The translations under genes and the position numbers were made by a program. Below the pieces are notes generated by a model. The model was not told the origin of the DNA. It worked only from the letters and a program-made list of their open reading frames with translations, and made no database searches. From an uncultured Clostridia bacterium (lineage in GTDB: Bacteria > Bacillota > Clostridia > Christensenellales > Borkfalkiaceae), in contig CASDOP010000001.1 in NCBI GenBank assembly GCA_949282385.1, positions 124,001-188,000 of the forward strand: a stretch of DNA of 64,000 bases. Direction: 5' to 3'. Below, piece after piece: positions 39,834-49,392 of this stretch; position 1 is the stretch's first letter; every line of letters starts with the position of its first letter.

Positions 39834-41261
39834 ATGGAAGCTAAAAAAGTTCTTATTACTGATACAATTCTGCGCGACGCGCACCAGTCCCAGGCTGCTA
39901 CGCGCATGCGCTTTGAAGATATGGAGCCCGTGCTTTCGCTCCTTGACGACATAGGTTATTATTCGTTAGAGGCATGGGGCGGAGCAACTTTTGACAGTTG
40001 CTTAAGGTTCCTCAACGAGGATCCTTGGGACAGACTGCGCAACCTCAAAAAATACCTCAAAAAGACGCCTATCCAGATGCTTTTGAGAGGTCAGAACCTT
40101 CTCGGTTACCGTCATTATGCAGATGACGTAGTTGAAAAGTTTATTGAAAAATCTATCGAAAACGGTGTTGGCGTAATACGTGTTTTCGATGCTCTTAACG
40201 ACGTACGCAACCTTGAAACGTCAATGAAGGCGATAAAGAAGTACGGCGCGGGCGGAAAGTGTGTTTGCGAAGCGACTATATCTTATACGACCAGCCCCGT
40301 ACACACTACTGAATATTTTGTAAAACTTGCAAAACAGCTCGAAGATATGGGCGCCGACAATATCTGCATTAAGGATATGGCAAACCTGCTTCTGCCGTTT
40401 ACCGCTTACGAAATTGTTTCCAAAATCAAGGCAGAACTTAAGCCCACGACGCTCGTTCACCTGCATACTCATAATACATCGGGTACGGGCGATATGGTTA
40501 ACCTCATGGCAATCCAGGCTGGTGTTGACATAGTCGACTGTGCGCTTTCGCCCCTCGGCAACGGCACTTCAAACCCTGCAACAGAACCTTTGGTTGCCGC
40601 TTTAAAAGGAACAAAATACGATACTGGCATAGATATAAACAAGTTGCTTCCCATTGTCAGCCATTTCAATGGAGTAGCGCAGAGATTGGAAAAAGAAGGC
40701 GTTCTTTCGCCCAAGGTAAGAAAGGTTGACATAAACACTCTGCTTTATCAAGTACCCGGCGGCATGCTTTCCAACCTTATGAACCAGCTTAAGCAGGCAG
40801 GAAAGGAGGATAAACTCAAAGATTGCCTTGCCGAAGTTCCCGTTGTAAGAAAGGACTGCGGTTATCCTCCGCTTGTAACGCCTTCAAGCCAGATTGTCGG
40901 CACACAGGCTGTCTGGAACGTGCTTTTGGGCAGATATAAGACAATAACTGCGCAGTACAAAGACCTTCTGCTCGGCAAATACGGTAAAGTTCCCGGAGAA
41001 GTAAACAAGGATTTGCTTGCGATATGCATGAAGGACGGCGAAAAGCCCATAACTTGCAGACCTGCAGATCTCCTTGCCGATGAAATGAAAGAGCTTACCG
41101 AAAAGGTAAAAGCAGACGGTTTCTACGAAAAGGAAGAAGACGTTCTTTCGTACGCGCTCTTCCCCGAAGTTGCGACAAACTTCTTCAAGTGGCGCAAAGC
41201 AAAAGAAATCAAGGTGGACAGCGATATGGCTGCCAACCCCGATAAAGTATATCCGGTATAA
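39834..41261 (+). CDS. oadA: Oxaloacetate decarboxylase alpha / pyruvate carboxyltransferase-type subunit
   Basis: 475 residues. TIM-barrel carboxyltransferase of the HMGL-like family: TDTILRDAHQSQAATRMR (metal Asp and catalytic residues), AWGGATFDSCLRFL, LLRGQNLLGYRHY and LHTHNTSGTGDMV (metal-binding His pair). The C-terminal conserved carboxylase domain follows, without a fused biotin domain; the carrier is the separate protein at 38198. It would take the carboxyl from oxaloacetate (or act on pyruvate). With the acyl-CoA-type subunit in the same operon, transcarboxylation between the two acids is possible. Confidence 0.92.
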   Translation: MEAKKVLITDTILRDAHQSQAATRMRFEDMEPVLSLLDDIGYYSLEAWGGATFDSCLRFLNEDPWDRLRNLKKYLKKTPIQMLLRGQNLLGYRHYADDVVEKFIEKSIENGVGVIRVFDALNDVRNLETSMKAIKKYGAGGKCVCEATISYTTSPVHTTEYFVKLAKQLEDMGADNICIKDMANLLLPFTAYEIVSKIKAELKPTTLVHLHTHNTSGTGDMVNLMAIQAGVDIVDCALSPLGNGTSNPATEPLVAALKGTKYDTGIDINKLLPIVSHFNGVAQRLEKEGVLSPKVRKVDINTLLYQVPGGMLSNLMNQLKQAGKEDKLKDCLAEVPVVRKDCGYPPLVTPSSQIVGTQAVWNVLLGRYKTITAQYKDLLLGKYGKVPGEVNKDLLAICMKDGEKPITCRPADLLADEMKELTEKVKADGFYEKEEDVLSYALFPEVATNFFKWRKAKEIKVDSDMAANPDKVYPV

Positions 41262-41317
41262 AAACTCAGGCGGCGGGAGAAAATGCTCCCGCCGTTATAA
41301 ATGTAAACGGAGTTGCG

Positions 41318-42544
41318 ATGAAAGTAGCAGTAATAGGTGCAGGTGCCGCAGGTCTTATGGCTGCATATGCAGCGGCGGCTAACGGAAACGACGTAACCGT
41401 ATTTGAAAAAAATGAAAAATGCGGCAAAAAAATTTATATAACTGGCAAAGGCAGGTGCAATTTTACAAATGATGTTGCGCCTGATGAATTTTTGCTCAAT
41501 GTTGTAAATAACGCCAAATTTCTTACAGGTGCAATCTATTCGTTTTCGCCGAAAAGATGTATAGAGTTTTTTGAAAACGGCGGAATGGAAGTAAAAGTTG
41601 AAAGGGGCAACAGAGCGTTTCCTCTTTCGGATAAAGCGAGCGATGTAACGCGTTGCCTCGAAAGATACTGCAAAAACGTCGGCGTAAAGTTTATTTTCAA
41701 TACGAAAATCGATAATGTCAGCATTTTAAATAGTACTGTGTCAGGCATAATCGTTAAAGCTGAGTGCATTCCGTTCGATAAGGTCATTGTCTGCACCGGC
41801 GGTGTAAGTTACCCTTCCACAGGTTCTACGGGCGACGGATATAAATTTGCAGAAAGCGCGGGTCATAATACAATAAAGGCAGTCCCGGCGCTTTGCGGTC
41901 TCAATCTCAGCGGTTCGTTTTATAAAAAATTGCAGGGACTTACATTGAAAAATGTCTGTCTTACGGCAATTTATCGCGGTAAGGTCATATTCAGTCAGCT
42001 CGGTGAAATGCTGTTTACCCATTTCGGCGTTTCCGGACCGCTCGTTTTGTCCCTTTCAAGCATAATTAACAGGCTTAACATTAAGGAACTTAAAGTCTGT
42101 ATAGACATTAAACCCGCTTTGAGCGAAGAGGTGCTTGACAGGCGTATCTTGCGCGATTTTGAAGAAAATTCAAATAAAAGCATATATAATTGCCTGAAAA
42201 ACCTTCTTCCCGTGTCAATTATCGGGTGCATTCTGGAAAGAAGCAATATAAACGGAGAGAAGAAAGTAAATGCCGTAACGAAATCCGAACGAGCGGCGTT
42301 ATTGACAACGATAAAGAATTTTGATATTATTGTTTCGTCGCTCCGCGATTTCACCGAAGCAATTGTTACTTCGGGCGGTGTCGACGTTAAGCAGATAAAC
42401 CCCAAAACCATGGAAAGCAAGATTGTCAAAGGTCTTTATTTCTGCGGAGAGGTTCTCGACGTAGACGCTTTTACGGGCGGATTTAATCTTCAGATTGCTT
42501 TTGCAACAGGCTTCGCCGCGGGCAATTCCATAAAACAGCTTTAA
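41318..42544 (+). CDS. HI0933-family (BaiN-like) flavoprotein
   Basis: 408 residues. N-terminal FAD-binding GAGAAGLMAAYAAA, then the family signature KKIYITGKGRCNFTND, and GGVSYPSTGSTGDGY. C-terminal GEVLDVDAFTGGFNLQIAFA is the second FAD contact. Members are NAD(P)/FAD-dependent oxidoreductases of broad or unknown substrate; BaiN acts on bile acids in one species, but this cannot be assumed here. A small GC hairpin (41272-41293) precedes the gene. Confidence 0.9.
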   Translation: MKVAVIGAGAAGLMAAYAAAANGNDVTVFEKNEKCGKKIYITGKGRCNFTNDVAPDEFLLNVVNNAKFLTGAIYSFSPKRCIEFFENGGMEVKVERGNRAFPLSDKASDVTRCLERYCKNVGVKFIFNTKIDNVSILNSTVSGIIVKAECIPFDKVIVCTGGVSYPSTGSTGDGYKFAESAGHNTIKAVPALCGLNLSGSFYKKLQGLTLKNVCLTAIYRGKVIFSQLGEMLFTHFGVSGPLVLSLSSIINRLNIKELKVCIDIKPALSEEVLDRRILRDFEENSNKSIYNCLKNLLPVSIIGCILERSNINGEKKVNAVTKSERAALLTTIKNFDIIVSSLRDFTEAIVTSGGVDVKQINPKTMESKIVKGLYFCGEVLDVDAFTGGFNLQIAFATGFAAGNSIKQL

Positions 42545-42645
42545 ATCTGCTTTTCCGCGTTATTCTGCCGTTATTTTAATTGATGAGCAAATTTTATTTT
42601 GCCGTCGAAAATTTCAATTAATAAATAAATTTAAGGATGTCAAAA

Positions 42646-43653
42646 ATGAAAGCTATCAGAGGCGCAACGACGCTTGTTTCCGATACTGCCGAAGAAGTCA
42701 GAAAAAAGGTCGGCGAAATGCTTTTGCAAATCGTGAGCGAAAATAAACTGAACATGAGCGACATTATATGTATAATGTTGTCCTCAACTTCGGATATTCA
42801 CAGCATTTACCCCGCCAAAGCTGCGAGAGAGGCAGGATTTTCGTCCTGTCCGCTGTATTCATCGCTTGAACCCGATATGGACGGCTCGCTTGCGCTTTGC
42901 GTGAGAGCCATGCTGCTCGTCGAAACGGATAAGCCCGTTAAACACGTCTATCTTCATAAGGCGAAGGCGCTCAGAAAGGATATCGCAAGCGTTATTAATA
43001 TTGCTATTGACGGTCCCGCAGGCAGCGGTAAGAGTACAGTTGCGGCTATTATTGCCGAAAAACTCGATATCCTCAGCCTCGATACGGGAGCGATGTACAG
43101 GGCGACGGCTCTGAAATGCTTAAAAAGCGGCATAGATTATGCAGAAAAAGACCAGGTTAAGCATGCTGTCGAAAATATTAATCTTCGCGTCGAATACAAA
43201 GACGGAAAACAGCTCACTTTGCTAGACGGCGAAGACGTTTCCGGCGAAATACGCACACCGCAGATTTCCATGCTGTCGTCTTATGTTTCAAGCTATCCTT
43301 TCGTGCGCGACAAGATGGTTCAAATTCAGCGCCGCATAGCGTCTGAAGTTTCGTGCGTTCTCGACGGAAGAGACATCGGCACGAACGTTCTTCCCGACTG
43401 TCCTTTCAAATTTTATCTTACGGCTACGCCCGAAGTCAGGGCTGAGCGCAGGTTTGAACAGGACAAAATTAAGGGAACTTCCCAGACTTACGAACAAATT
43501 CTCGAAGAAATCAACGAGAGGGACAAGCAGGACAAAAACCGCGCGGTAGCACCGCTCAAATGTGCTGCTGACGCGACGGTTATCGACACGTCATACATGA
43601 CTATAGAAGAAGTTGTAGCTCAGATATTGGCTAAAATTCAGGAGAAAATCTGA
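42646..43653 (+). CDS. cmk: Fusion of AroH-type chorismate mutase and cytidylate kinase
   Basis: 335 residues from the ATG at 42646, chosen for AAGGATG upstream. Residues 1-112 match AroH: KAIRGATTLVSDTAEEV, SSTSDIHSIYPAKAAREAGF, Glu in SLEPD, Arg in CVRAM, and KHVYLHKAKALRKD, so all key active-site residues are kept. From about residue 118 a full Cmk follows: P-loop GPAGSGKST, DTGAMYRA, and DGRDIGTNVLPD. Chorismate mutase makes prephenate; Cmk phosphorylates CMP/dCMP. The two are normally separate. The gene overlaps plsC by TGATG. Confidence 0.92.
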   Translation: MKAIRGATTLVSDTAEEVRKKVGEMLLQIVSENKLNMSDIICIMLSSTSDIHSIYPAKAAREAGFSSCPLYSSLEPDMDGSLALCVRAMLLVETDKPVKHVYLHKAKALRKDIASVINIAIDGPAGSGKSTVAAIIAEKLDILSLDTGAMYRATALKCLKSGIDYAEKDQVKHAVENINLRVEYKDGKQLTLLDGEDVSGEIRTPQISMLSSYVSSYPFVRDKMVQIQRRIASEVSCVLDGRDIGTNVLPDCPFKFYLTATPEVRAERRFEQDKIKGTSQTYEQILEEINERDKQDKNRAVAPLKCAADATVIDTSYMTIEEVVAQILAKIQEKI

Positions 43654-44351
43654 TGACCGAAGAAGAAAGGGTTAAAAAACTCCGCAAAACGTTTGACAGG
43701 CTGAGAGTGATAGAAAAACTCATTTTCAGGCACATTTTTCCGTACAGAAAGCACGGAAACCTTAAAAGACACAATGAAGGACCGCTCATAATAATCGGCA
43801 ATCACTACAGTATCTGGGATGTAATTCCCGCTGCGATGACTACAGACAGGGCAGTTCACTTTATGGCGAAGGAAGAGCTTAGCAAAGTAAACATCTGCGG
43901 AATAAACATCGGCAAGGGTGCTTTGAAATGGTTGCAGTGCATTCCCGTCAAGCGCGACGGAAGCGACGTCCAGGCGCTTAAGACTTGCATGAAATACCTT
44001 AAAAACAACGAGGTCATCAATATCTTTCCCGAAGGTACCAGAAATCATTCTTACGATAGCTTCCTGCCTTTCAAGGGCGGAGCAGCCGCTCTCGCCATTA
44101 AGATGAAAGCTCCGCTCGTTCCCGTAATCGAGGTTGAGCGCATGCGCGCTTTCCACAAAGTCGACGTCATCTACGGCGATCCGATTTATCTTACTAAATA
44201 TTACGGCAAAAAACTTTCGGGTGACGAGATTGCTGAAATTGACGCATGGCTAAGGGATGTGATGATGAACATGCGCCAGGCGTTCATCGATAAATATCAT
44301 CCCAAACTCAAGCCGCTCAAGCCCAAAAAGGTAAAGAAGGCTGAAAAATAA
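43653..44351 (+). CDS. plsC: 1-acyl-sn-glycerol-3-phosphate acyltransferase
   Basis: 232 residues. Catalytic HX4D motif in GNHYSIWDVIP, acceptor-binding FPEGTRNHS and VPVIEVE. Makes phosphatidic acid. The cmk-plsC-ispH order is common in Clostridia. Confidence 0.93.
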   Translation: MTEEERVKKLRKTFDRLRVIEKLIFRHIFPYRKHGNLKRHNEGPLIIIGNHYSIWDVIPAAMTTDRAVHFMAKEELSKVNICGINIGKGALKWLQCIPVKRDGSDVQALKTCMKYLKNNEVINIFPEGTRNHSYDSFLPFKGGAAALAIKMKAPLVPVIEVERMRAFHKVDVIYGDPIYLTKYYGKKLSGDEIAEIDAWLRDVMMNMRQAFIDKYHPKLKPLKPKKVKKAEK

Positions 44352-44355
44352 TCAT

Positions 44356-46440
44356 ATGCAGATTACGATTGCAAAACACAGCGGTTTTTGTACGGGAGTG
44401 CGGCGCGCGGTTGATACCGCCATGAGCGTTCCCGCTGAAAACACATTCGTCCTCGGAGAAATCATACACAACAAACACGTCGTGGAACAAATAGAAGCCC
44501 GCGGCATAAAAACCGTAAATAACCTTGACGCCGTCCCTGACGGAGCCACGGTTATTTTTCGTTCTCACGGCGTTCCCGCTGACTATTACAGACAATGCCA
44601 GCAAAGAAACATTAATGTTATAGACTGCACCTGCGGATTTGTGCGCAACACTCAGAAAATTGTAAAAAGTCAGTACGAACAGGGCAAATTCATAATAATA
44701 GTTGGCGAAGCCGCGCATCCCGAGGTAGTTGGTTTGCTCGGGTGGTGCGCAAATTCCGCGCTCGTCGTCAACGATGAAAATTCAGATTTGACAACTGTAA
44801 AGGACAAAGACGTGTGCGTTGTGGCGCAAACTACGTTTTCAGTAGAAAAATTTGAGAAAATAATCGAAAATATTAAAAATCTGTGTGAAAAAACAGTTGC
44901 CGTTTTCAAAACTATTTGTTATACTACTTATGATCGTCAACTTGAAGCGGAACAACTTTCAAAAAAGTGTCAGGCAATGATAGTCATCGGCGGCATGAAC
45001 AGCAGTAATACCAATAAGCTGTATGACATTTGCAGGACAAATTGTAAGAACGTTTTCCGTCTTTCCGGTCCGGACGATTTAGATTACGAAAAAATTAAAA
45101 ATTTTAAAAGTGTAGGTATTGTTTCGGGGGCATCAACCCCGAATGCGCAAAACCGGGAGGTTCTCTTAAAGATGGAAGAAAAAAGCACAGAAGTAAATGC
45201 AACAAGTTCCATGGCGGACGTCGTTGCAAAGATTGACAGCGAATCGAAGTTCAAAAAAGGTCAGATAGTAACTGCAACCATTTCCGAAGCAACGGAAGAC
45301 GGTCTTCAGATACTGCTTCCTTTTTCCAAGAAGGAAGTTCCTTTGAGCAAGGAAGAGCTTGACTGCGAAGTTTACAACGCAGCGGACTATGCCGGCAAAA
45401 TCGGCGAGTCTATCGATTTGCTTGTTGTGGAGCTTAAGCCCTCTTTAAAACTTTCGCAGAAGATGATTAAAGTTCTTGCGGAAGAAGAAGCTCTCAGCGC
45501 AGAAATAGAATCCGGAAAAGAATTCCAGGTAGAATGCACGGGTTACAACAAGGGCGGACTTACCGCTACGCTCGGCACTTATTCCGTATTCGTTCCCGCA
45601 AAAGAAATCAGACCCAGCTTCGTCAAGGATCTGACCAAATACGTAGGTAAAACCCTTCGTCTCCGCGCTCTCGAAGTAAAGAGAGACAAAAAGAAGGAAA
45701 TCATCGCTTCGCAGAGAGTAATTCTTCAGGAAGAGAAAGAAGCTAAGGAAGCAGCAAAGGCTGCAAAAGAGCAGGAATTCTTCGCTAATATCGCTGTAGG
45801 CGACGTAGTTGAAGGCAAAGTTGAAAGAGTAACTTCTTTCGGCGCATTCGTTTCCGTAAACGGTTTTGACTGCCTCGCTCACATTTCCGACCTTTCCTGG
45901 ACGGGTGCAAAGGCAGTTACCGATGTTCTTGAAATCGGTAAAACTTATCAGTTCAAAGTTCTTAAAGTTGACACCGAAGCAAAGAAAGTTTCCATCGGTT
46001 ACAAGCAGCTCCAGCCTCAGCCTTGGGATCTTGCAGCTGAAAAGTATTCCGTAGGCGAAGTCATTCACGGCAAGGTTGTCCGCATCGTTCCCTTTGGTGC
46101 TTTCGTTGAAGTTGAAAAAGGCATCGATGGTCTCGTTCACGTTTCGCAGATCAGCTACGAAAGAATTGAAACTCCCGCAACCGTTCTCAATGTAGGCGAT
46201 GAAATCGACGCAAAGATTATTGCTCTCGATCCCGTTGCAAAGAAGATGAACCTTTCCATCAAGGCTGTTCTTCCCGAACCCGAAAGAAAGCCCCGCGCTG
46301 AAAAGGCAGAAGGCGAAACCCACAAGAGAGGTCGCGCTTCCAGAAAGTCTGACGACGAATATTCTGACTGGAGCGAAGGAAGTTCTATCGGAACTTCGCT
46401 CGGCGACATTCTCGCAAATGCGCAGAAAAACAACAAGTAA
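44356..46440 (+). CDS. ispH: IspH (HMBPP reductase) fused to ribosomal protein S1
   Basis: 694 residues. Residues 1-280 are IspH: iron-sulfur cysteines in SGFCTGVRR, DCTCGFV and DICRTNC (the last less typical), with GEIIHNKHVVEQI and VGIVSGASTPN. From about 297 there are four S1 RNA-binding repeats; the third and fourth are clearest (VGDVVEGKVERVTSFGAFVS and VGEVIHGKVVRIVPFGAFVE). The last 60 residues are charged. IspH makes the isoprenoid building blocks IPP and DMAPP. This fusion is known in Clostridia. Confidence 0.95.
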   Translation: MQITIAKHSGFCTGVRRAVDTAMSVPAENTFVLGEIIHNKHVVEQIEARGIKTVNNLDAVPDGATVIFRSHGVPADYYRQCQQRNINVIDCTCGFVRNTQKIVKSQYEQGKFIIIVGEAAHPEVVGLLGWCANSALVVNDENSDLTTVKDKDVCVVAQTTFSVEKFEKIIENIKNLCEKTVAVFKTICYTTYDRQLEAEQLSKKCQAMIVIGGMNSSNTNKLYDICRTNCKNVFRLSGPDDLDYEKIKNFKSVGIVSGASTPNAQNREVLLKMEEKSTEVNATSSMADVVAKIDSESKFKKGQIVTATISEATEDGLQILLPFSKKEVPLSKEELDCEVYNAADYAGKIGESIDLLVVELKPSLKLSQKMIKVLAEEEALSAEIESGKEFQVECTGYNKGGLTATLGTYSVFVPAKEIRPSFVKDLTKYVGKTLRLRALEVKRDKKKEIIASQRVILQEEKEAKEAAKAAKEQEFFANIAVGDVVEGKVERVTSFGAFVSVNGFDCLAHISDLSWTGAKAVTDVLEIGKTYQFKVLKVDTEAKKVSIGYKQLQPQPWDLAAEKYSVGEVIHGKVVRIVPFGAFVEVEKGIDGLVHVSQISYERIETPATVLNVGDEIDAKIIALDPVAKKMNLSIKAVLPEPERKPRAEKAEGETHKRGRASRKSDDEYSDWSEGSSIGTSLGDILANAQKNNK

Positions 46441-46447
46441 TTGAATT

Positions 46448-46484
46448 AAAGCAGACCTGAATTAAGGTCTGCTTTTAATTTTTT
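46448..46484 (+). terminator. Terminator after ispH-rpsA
   Basis: AAAGCAGACCT (46448-46458) pairs with AGGTCTGCTTT (46465-46475), followed by TAATTTTTT. Confidence 0.9.
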
Positions 46485-46591
46485 ATAAAGATATGTGTCC
46501 TAAAGAATTAATTCGGACACATATTTTTTTATACAGTTTAAGTGCGCCCGACCAAGGTTATATATATTTATGTATAACACGGAGGTTAAAA

Positions 46592-48433
46592 ATGAAACAG
46601 GGTAATATTAAAATTTCAAGCGAAAACATGATGCCCATCATAAAAAAGTGGCTGTATTCGGATAAGGACATATTTTTAAGAGAAATTGTCGCAAACGGCG
46701 CGGACGCGATAACAAAATATAAAAAACTCGTCTCTATGGGACAGGCTGCTGAAACCGAGGGCGAAGAGTATTGCATTAAAATTTCCGTTGATAAGGACGC
46801 CAAAACGCTGACCGTTGAGGATAACGGCATCGGCATGACGGAAGAGGAAGTTGAAAAATATATAACGCAGATAGCTTTTTCGGGCGCTTCCGATTTCCTC
46901 GCAAAATACGAAAAAGCAGGCGGCGACGGCATTATAGGTCATTTCGGTTTAGGCTTTTATTCTGCCTATATGGTTTCGGAGAACGTTGAAATCATAACAA
47001 AATCTTACGACGGCAGTCCAGCTGTTCATTGGCAGTCCGACGGCAATAAAACTTATACCGTTGAGGAGAGCGACAAATCCGACCGCGGCACGAAGATTAT
47101 CATGCACATAAGCGCGGACGAGAGCGAATTTCTGAACGAGAGTACAATTAAAGACCTCGTCAAAAAATACTGCTCTTTCATGCCTTACAATATCTATGTC
47201 AACTTCAAGGGCGACGGAAAGGATAAACCGCTAAACACGACTTTGCCGCTCTACGCAAAGCCCGTAAAAGATTGTACGGAAGAAGAGTATAAGGAATTTT
47301 ACACGAATACATTCCTCGATTTCAATCCGCCCATATTCTGGGTACATCTCGACATGGATTATCCTTTCAGACTTAAGGGCATACTCTATTTCCCCAAGGT
47401 GAGAAACAAGGTTGAACTCGAACGCGGAAAGGTAAAACTTTATTGCAATCAGGTGTTCGTTGCCGAGAACATAAAGGAAGTTATTCCCGAATTTCTCATG
47501 CTTCTGAACGGCGTAATCGATTGTCCAGACATTCCTTTAAACGTTTCCCGTTCGTTCCTGCAGAACGACAAGCAGGTTCAGCGCATTTCAAAATACATTA
47601 CAAAGAAGGTTGCGGATAAACTCGTTTCGCTCTTCAAAAACGACAGAAAGAAGTTTGAAGAATGCTGGGAAGACATCGCTAACTTTGTTAAATTCGGCTG
47701 TATTAAGGACGATGAATTCTATAATAAGGTAAAAGATATAATTATTTACAAAGATTTGGAAAATAATTATAAAAATATCAGAGAATTCCTCAACCTGCCC
47801 GAAGAAAGCGAAGATGAAAATTCGGATGAAAATAAGACCGCTGAGGACAAAAAAGATAAGAAGCCTTTGACGATTTACTATGTTTCCGACGAACAGCAGC
47901 AGGCACAGTACGTAAAGATGTTCAGGGATGCAGGGTTGAACGCCATAAAGTGCGATAACTTCATCGATCCTCACTTTATAAGTTACCTTGAATATAAATC
48001 GCCGGATAAGCTAAAATTCATGCGCATAGACGCCGATGTTGCCGGTGCGCTCAAGGGCGAAGATAAAGCCGAAGACAGCGTGCTTATTGATATTTTCAAG
48101 AACGCCATAGGCGACGAAAAGCTTACAATTAAAACGCAGGCACTCAAAAACAGCGAAGTTCCCGCAATCATAAACGTTGACGAATACATGAGAAGATACT
48201 CCGAAATGGGCAGTTTCTACGGCATGTCTGACGGCGACGTTGCAAAAACTATGATAATCAATACTTCAAACCCCGTCGTTGAAAAGATAAAGGAGCTTGA
48301 AGAAGAAAAGCAGAAGTTTGTTGCAGGTTACATCTATTCGCTGGCGCTCCTTTCGTTCAAAAAGATGACGCCCGAAGAGCTTGATAAATTTGTAGGCGAC
48401 AATCTTAAACTGCTCGATAATTACGTTAAATAA
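46592..48433 (+). CDS. htpG: HSP90-family chaperone HtpG
   Basis: 613 residues from the ATG at 46592, behind GGAGGTTAAA. The GHKL ATPase motifs are VEDNGIGMTEEE and HFGLGFYSAYMVSE. Middle domain: NVSRSFLQND. The usual N-A-S-D-A of the first ATP-binding helix reads IVANGADAITKYKKL here, keeping the Asn and Asp but changing the neighbours. Cytosolic chaperone. Confidence 0.94.
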   Translation: MKQGNIKISSENMMPIIKKWLYSDKDIFLREIVANGADAITKYKKLVSMGQAAETEGEEYCIKISVDKDAKTLTVEDNGIGMTEEEVEKYITQIAFSGASDFLAKYEKAGGDGIIGHFGLGFYSAYMVSENVEIITKSYDGSPAVHWQSDGNKTYTVEESDKSDRGTKIIMHISADESEFLNESTIKDLVKKYCSFMPYNIYVNFKGDGKDKPLNTTLPLYAKPVKDCTEEEYKEFYTNTFLDFNPPIFWVHLDMDYPFRLKGILYFPKVRNKVELERGKVKLYCNQVFVAENIKEVIPEFLMLLNGVIDCPDIPLNVSRSFLQNDKQVQRISKYITKKVADKLVSLFKNDRKKFEECWEDIANFVKFGCIKDDEFYNKVKDIIIYKDLENNYKNIREFLNLPEESEDENSDENKTAEDKKDKKPLTIYYVSDEQQQAQYVKMFRDAGLNAIKCDNFIDPHFISYLEYKSPDKLKFMRIDADVAGALKGEDKAEDSVLIDIFKNAIGDEKLTIKTQALKNSEVPAIINVDEYMRRYSEMGSFYGMSDGDVAKTMIINTSNPVVEKIKELEEEKQKFVAGYIYSLALLSFKKMTPEELDKFVGDNLKLLDNYVK

Positions 48434-48444
48434 ATTAAATCTAT

Positions 48445-48473
48445 AATGACCGCTTCGGCGGTCATTTTTTTTG
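48445..48473 (+). terminator. Terminator after htpG
   Basis: AATGACCGC-TTCG-GCGGTCATT followed by eight T residues; classic UUCG-capped terminator. Confidence 0.92.
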
Positions 48474-48495
48474 TCCTGCAATAATATTTTAAAAT

Positions 48496-49392
48496 ATGAA
48501 CCTGAATTTTCTGCCCGAAGGGCTTCTTGGCGCGATAAAATGCCTCAATCTCAATTATCTCACTGAAATAAGAATACGCAGGGGACAACCCGTAATAATC
48601 GAATACCGTGGCGAATATGAATATATAGACAGCTGCGGCACGTGCAAAAATGCCGACAGAGCCATACGGATTTACGATGTAGACGGATTGCTTAAATACG
48701 CGTTGTCCGACGGGCTTTATGCGTATGCAGAACAGCTCAAAAACTCCTTTGTAACCCTGGACGGCGGAGTGAGAATGGGCATAGCTGGAGAATATATAAC
48801 TTCGGGAGGTAAAATCAGCGCTGTAAAGCACGTAACTTCCCTGAACATCCGCATCCCGCACGATATCAGGGGGTGCGCCGAGAAAATATATCGGCTTACG
48901 CAGGAAAGTAAGTTAAGCAGCATTATGATTTTTTCTCCTCCCGGTTTGGGTAAAACTACTATGCTTCGCGAGCTTGCGAGAAAGTTATCTGTAAATTATA
49001 ACGTTCTCGTCGTCGACGAAAGAAATGAAATTGCCGCAGCCGATTGCGACGGCGACGGTTACGACCTGGGAGAGCGTTGCGACGTGGTGAGAGGGGGCGA
49101 CAAACTAACGGCATTTTCGTCGGCAATCAGGGCAATGAAGCCACAGGTTATCATTACGGACGAGCTGTACGGCGAAACAGATCTTTCAGCAGTAAAATAT
49201 GCCTGCGATTGCGGAATTAAAGTCTGCGCTTCGACGCATGTGTCGGATACGGCAAAACTGAAAGCTATGCCGTTCGAATATTTTTGCAGACTTACGGGGA
49301 TAGGCAAAGAAGTCGTTGTTTATGATAAAAATTTTAATATTGTTGGCGATAGTGGCAGCCACGACGGCGATAGGCGTGCTTTTATCGTCTGA
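48496..49392 (+). CDS. spoIIIAA: Stage III sporulation protein AA (ATPase)
   Basis: 298 residues. Walker A in FSPPGLGKTTMLRELA, Walker B near VLVVDERNEIAA, and IRAMKPQVIITDELYG, as in secretion-type ATPases. It powers the SpoIIIA-SpoIIQ channel between mother cell and forespore. First gene of an eight-gene operon. Its end overlaps spoIIIAB by about 71 nt. Confidence 0.95.
   Translation: MNLNFLPEGLLGAIKCLNLNYLTEIRIRRGQPVIIEYRGEYEYIDSCGTCKNADRAIRIYDVDGLLKYALSDGLYAYAEQLKNSFVTLDGGVRMGIAGEYITSGGKISAVKHVTSLNIRIPHDIRGCAEKIYRLTQESKLSSIMIFSPPGLGKTTMLRELARKLSVNYNVLVVDERNEIAAADCDGDGYDLGERCDVVRGGDKLTAFSSAIRAMKPQVIITDELYGETDLSAVKYACDCGIKVCASTHVSDTAKLKAMPFEYFCRLTGIGKEVVVYDKNFNIVGDSGSHDGDRRAFIV

Noticed and set aside
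45445..46323. 292-codon open frame on the minus strand
   Set aside because: It is the exact antisense of the S1 domains of ispH-rpsA; codon bias of the + strand gene creates it, and no binding site is present.
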